64,000 nucleotides of DNA from Corynebacterium pseudokroppenstedtii. GTDB taxonomy: Bacteria; Actinomycetota; Actinomycetes; Mycobacteriales; Mycobacteriaceae. Position 1 is the first letter of the stretch, and each line of letters opens with the position of its first letter. A program made the translations under genes and the position numbers. The notes below the pieces were generated by a model. That model did not search any database, was not told where the DNA came from, and worked only from the letters and a program-made list of their open reading frames with translations. Of this stretch, positions 63,144 to 64,000 are shown piece by piece. Location of the stretch: assembly GCF_019754945.1 (NCBI RefSeq), contig NZ_JAEUWU010000002.1, forward strand, positions 310,001-374,000, read 5' to 3'.

Positions 63144-64000
63144 GTGACTAACGAATCCCCGGTTCGCATTCTTATCGCCCGACGCCCCCATCCGGCCGAA
63201 TCCAGCGCCGAGGAATTCGCCGCATGGTTGGCCCGTACCTCACCAGCTGTCATTCGGACTGTTACTGTCCTGCCATCCATATGGCCCTCCGAGGCTCCCG
63301 ACGAACTAGGGGAGGACTACCAACGTTGGATCCGCAAAGAGACCAAAAAATGTGAACGCACGGCACGTGAAGCCCTGAAGAATGCTCACGTTCCTGACGA
63401 TTCCCTGGATGCTCATCCCTTTGAGTTCATCACCGCCACCTCTGAAACAGACGCCCTCAACGACGCTGCCACTGAGTTCAACGCAACAATTGTCCTGCTC
63501 GGTTCCCACGCGTCTGCGCCCGAAGGCCGATTCGTCGCCGGATCCACAGCAGATGCGCTGCTTCACTGCGCACCTGTTTCCCTGGGCCTTGCTCCGCGTG
63601 ACCTACGGACATCCAAAAAAGGCGTCACACGGGTCAATTGTGCCTACGTCGACACTGAACAATCGCAGGAGGCACTGCGGAAAGCGTGCGACTACGCGCA
63701 CCGCTGGGATGTTCCCCTCCGCCTGGTGGCATTTACCCCCCACGGGCCGTCGATGTACCCCACCGAAACCCCGTACAAGCACGCCAAAGAGGCCACCCGG
63801 CAATGGCGTGACCAAGCCCAGAGCATCCTCGAGCGTGGCCAAGAACGCGCGCTCGCGCGCTTCGACGATCTTCGCGTCGATCTTGCCATCGGATCCGGCG
63901 AGGACTGGGAAAGTTCCATCACCGACCTAGATTGGAAGAAAGGGGACCTCCTAGTCGTGGGCAGTTCCACGCTGGGCGTCTTCGGGCATACGTTCCTTGG
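63144..64000 (+). CDS. Universal stress protein family, truncated by the window end
   Basis: This is a two-domain Usp protein. GTG 63144 follows CGGAGCACTACC. The first domain runs from VRILIARRPHPAESSAEEFA to LGSHASAPEGRFVAGSTADA (the G-xxG...GS ATP-binding type motif) and ends in CAPVSLGLAPR. The second starts at VNCAYVDTEQSQEALRKACD and reaches LLVVGSSTLGVFGHTFL where the window ends. It probably lies in one operon with the MarR gene. Confidence 0.85.
   Translation, partial: MTNESPVRILIARRPHPAESSAEEFAAWLARTSPAVIRTVTVLPSIWPSEAPDELGEDYQRWIRKETKKCERTAREALKNAHVPDDSLDAHPFEFITATSETDALNDAATEFNATIVLLGSHASAPEGRFVAGSTADALLHCAPVSLGLAPRDLRTSKKGVTRVNCAYVDTEQSQEALRKACDYAHRWDVPLRLVAFTPHGPSMYPTETPYKHAKEATRQWRDQAQSILERGQERALARFDDLRVDLAIGSGEDWESSITDLDWKKGDLLVVGSSTLGVFGHTFL

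Noticed and set aside
1..64000. CRISPR array, prophage structural genes or integrase
   Set aside because: No regular spaced repeats and no integrase or phage morphogenesis motifs were seen on either strand.

Overview
The window looks like a chromosome segment of a Corynebacterium-type actinobacterium (order Mycobacteriales). I infer this from DprE1/DprE2, GlfT1 and a galactan-type Wzm/Wzt exporter arranged as in mycobacteria and corynebacteria, from a DUF5318 gene beside ponA, and from the rpsF-ssb-rplI-dnaB block. I cannot fix the species. Base composition is moderately GC-rich in the core genes and visibly lower between about 8 and 14 kb.

Layout: (1) 288-6865, a complete mrpACDEFG Na+/H+ antiporter operon, then a small secreted protein. 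(2) About 7.7-14.65 kb, a gene-poor island ending at tRNA-Ser(UGA). It holds small membrane proteins, two related 51-residue proteins in tandem, a duplicated orphan gene, an IS3-family remnant, a dead toxin-antitoxin pair, and N- and C-terminal pieces of an Abi-like protein. (3) 14.9-18.4 kb, an envelope cluster: a beta-lactamase-like lipoprotein translationally coupled to a membrane-anchored protein, plus a frameshifted paralogue of the latter. (4) 18.5-24.1 kb, a quinone oxidoreductase, a class-V aminotransferase homologue, wzm, wzt and glfT1. (5) 24.2-28.0 kb, efeUOB iron uptake, with efeU broken by an in-frame stop. (6) 28.0-31.2 kb, csoR-copA-copZ copper export with two CsoR-like palindromes. 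(7) 31.3-44.6 kb, a TIGR01777 protein, a GtrA protein, several accessory genes (many broken), and dprE1-dprE2. (8) 44.6-53.5 kb, a 2-keto acid decarboxylase, PspA, a tiny peptide, thioredoxin, a small ABC transporter with a split permease, a cysteine-less HMA protein, a crcB pair and a CPA1 antiporter. (9) 53.8-64 kb, dnaB, a DnaA-box region, rplI-ssb-rpsF, a GT87-type transferase, ponA, DUF5318, MarR and a Usp protein cut by the window end.

Several sets of genes appear to work together. Wzm/Wzt would export lipid-linked galactan primed by GlfT1, DprE1/DprE2 make the arabinose donor, and GtrA may serve the same lipid donor. PonA and the beta-lactamase-like lipoprotein act on or near peptidoglycan. 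CsoR, CopA and CopZ form one copper circuit. Mrp and the CPA1 exchanger handle Na+/H+, and the CrcB pair handles fluoride.

The most striking property is gene decay. In-frame stops or frameshifts interrupt otherwise well-conserved frames in efeU, an alpha/beta hydrolase, a TetR regulator, an ABC permease, a cell-envelope protein, the Abi fragments and the antitoxin. The least explained sequence is the island, especially the duplicated orphan gene (11457-11970 and 12962-13478) and the duplicated small-membrane-protein unit (9615-10508).
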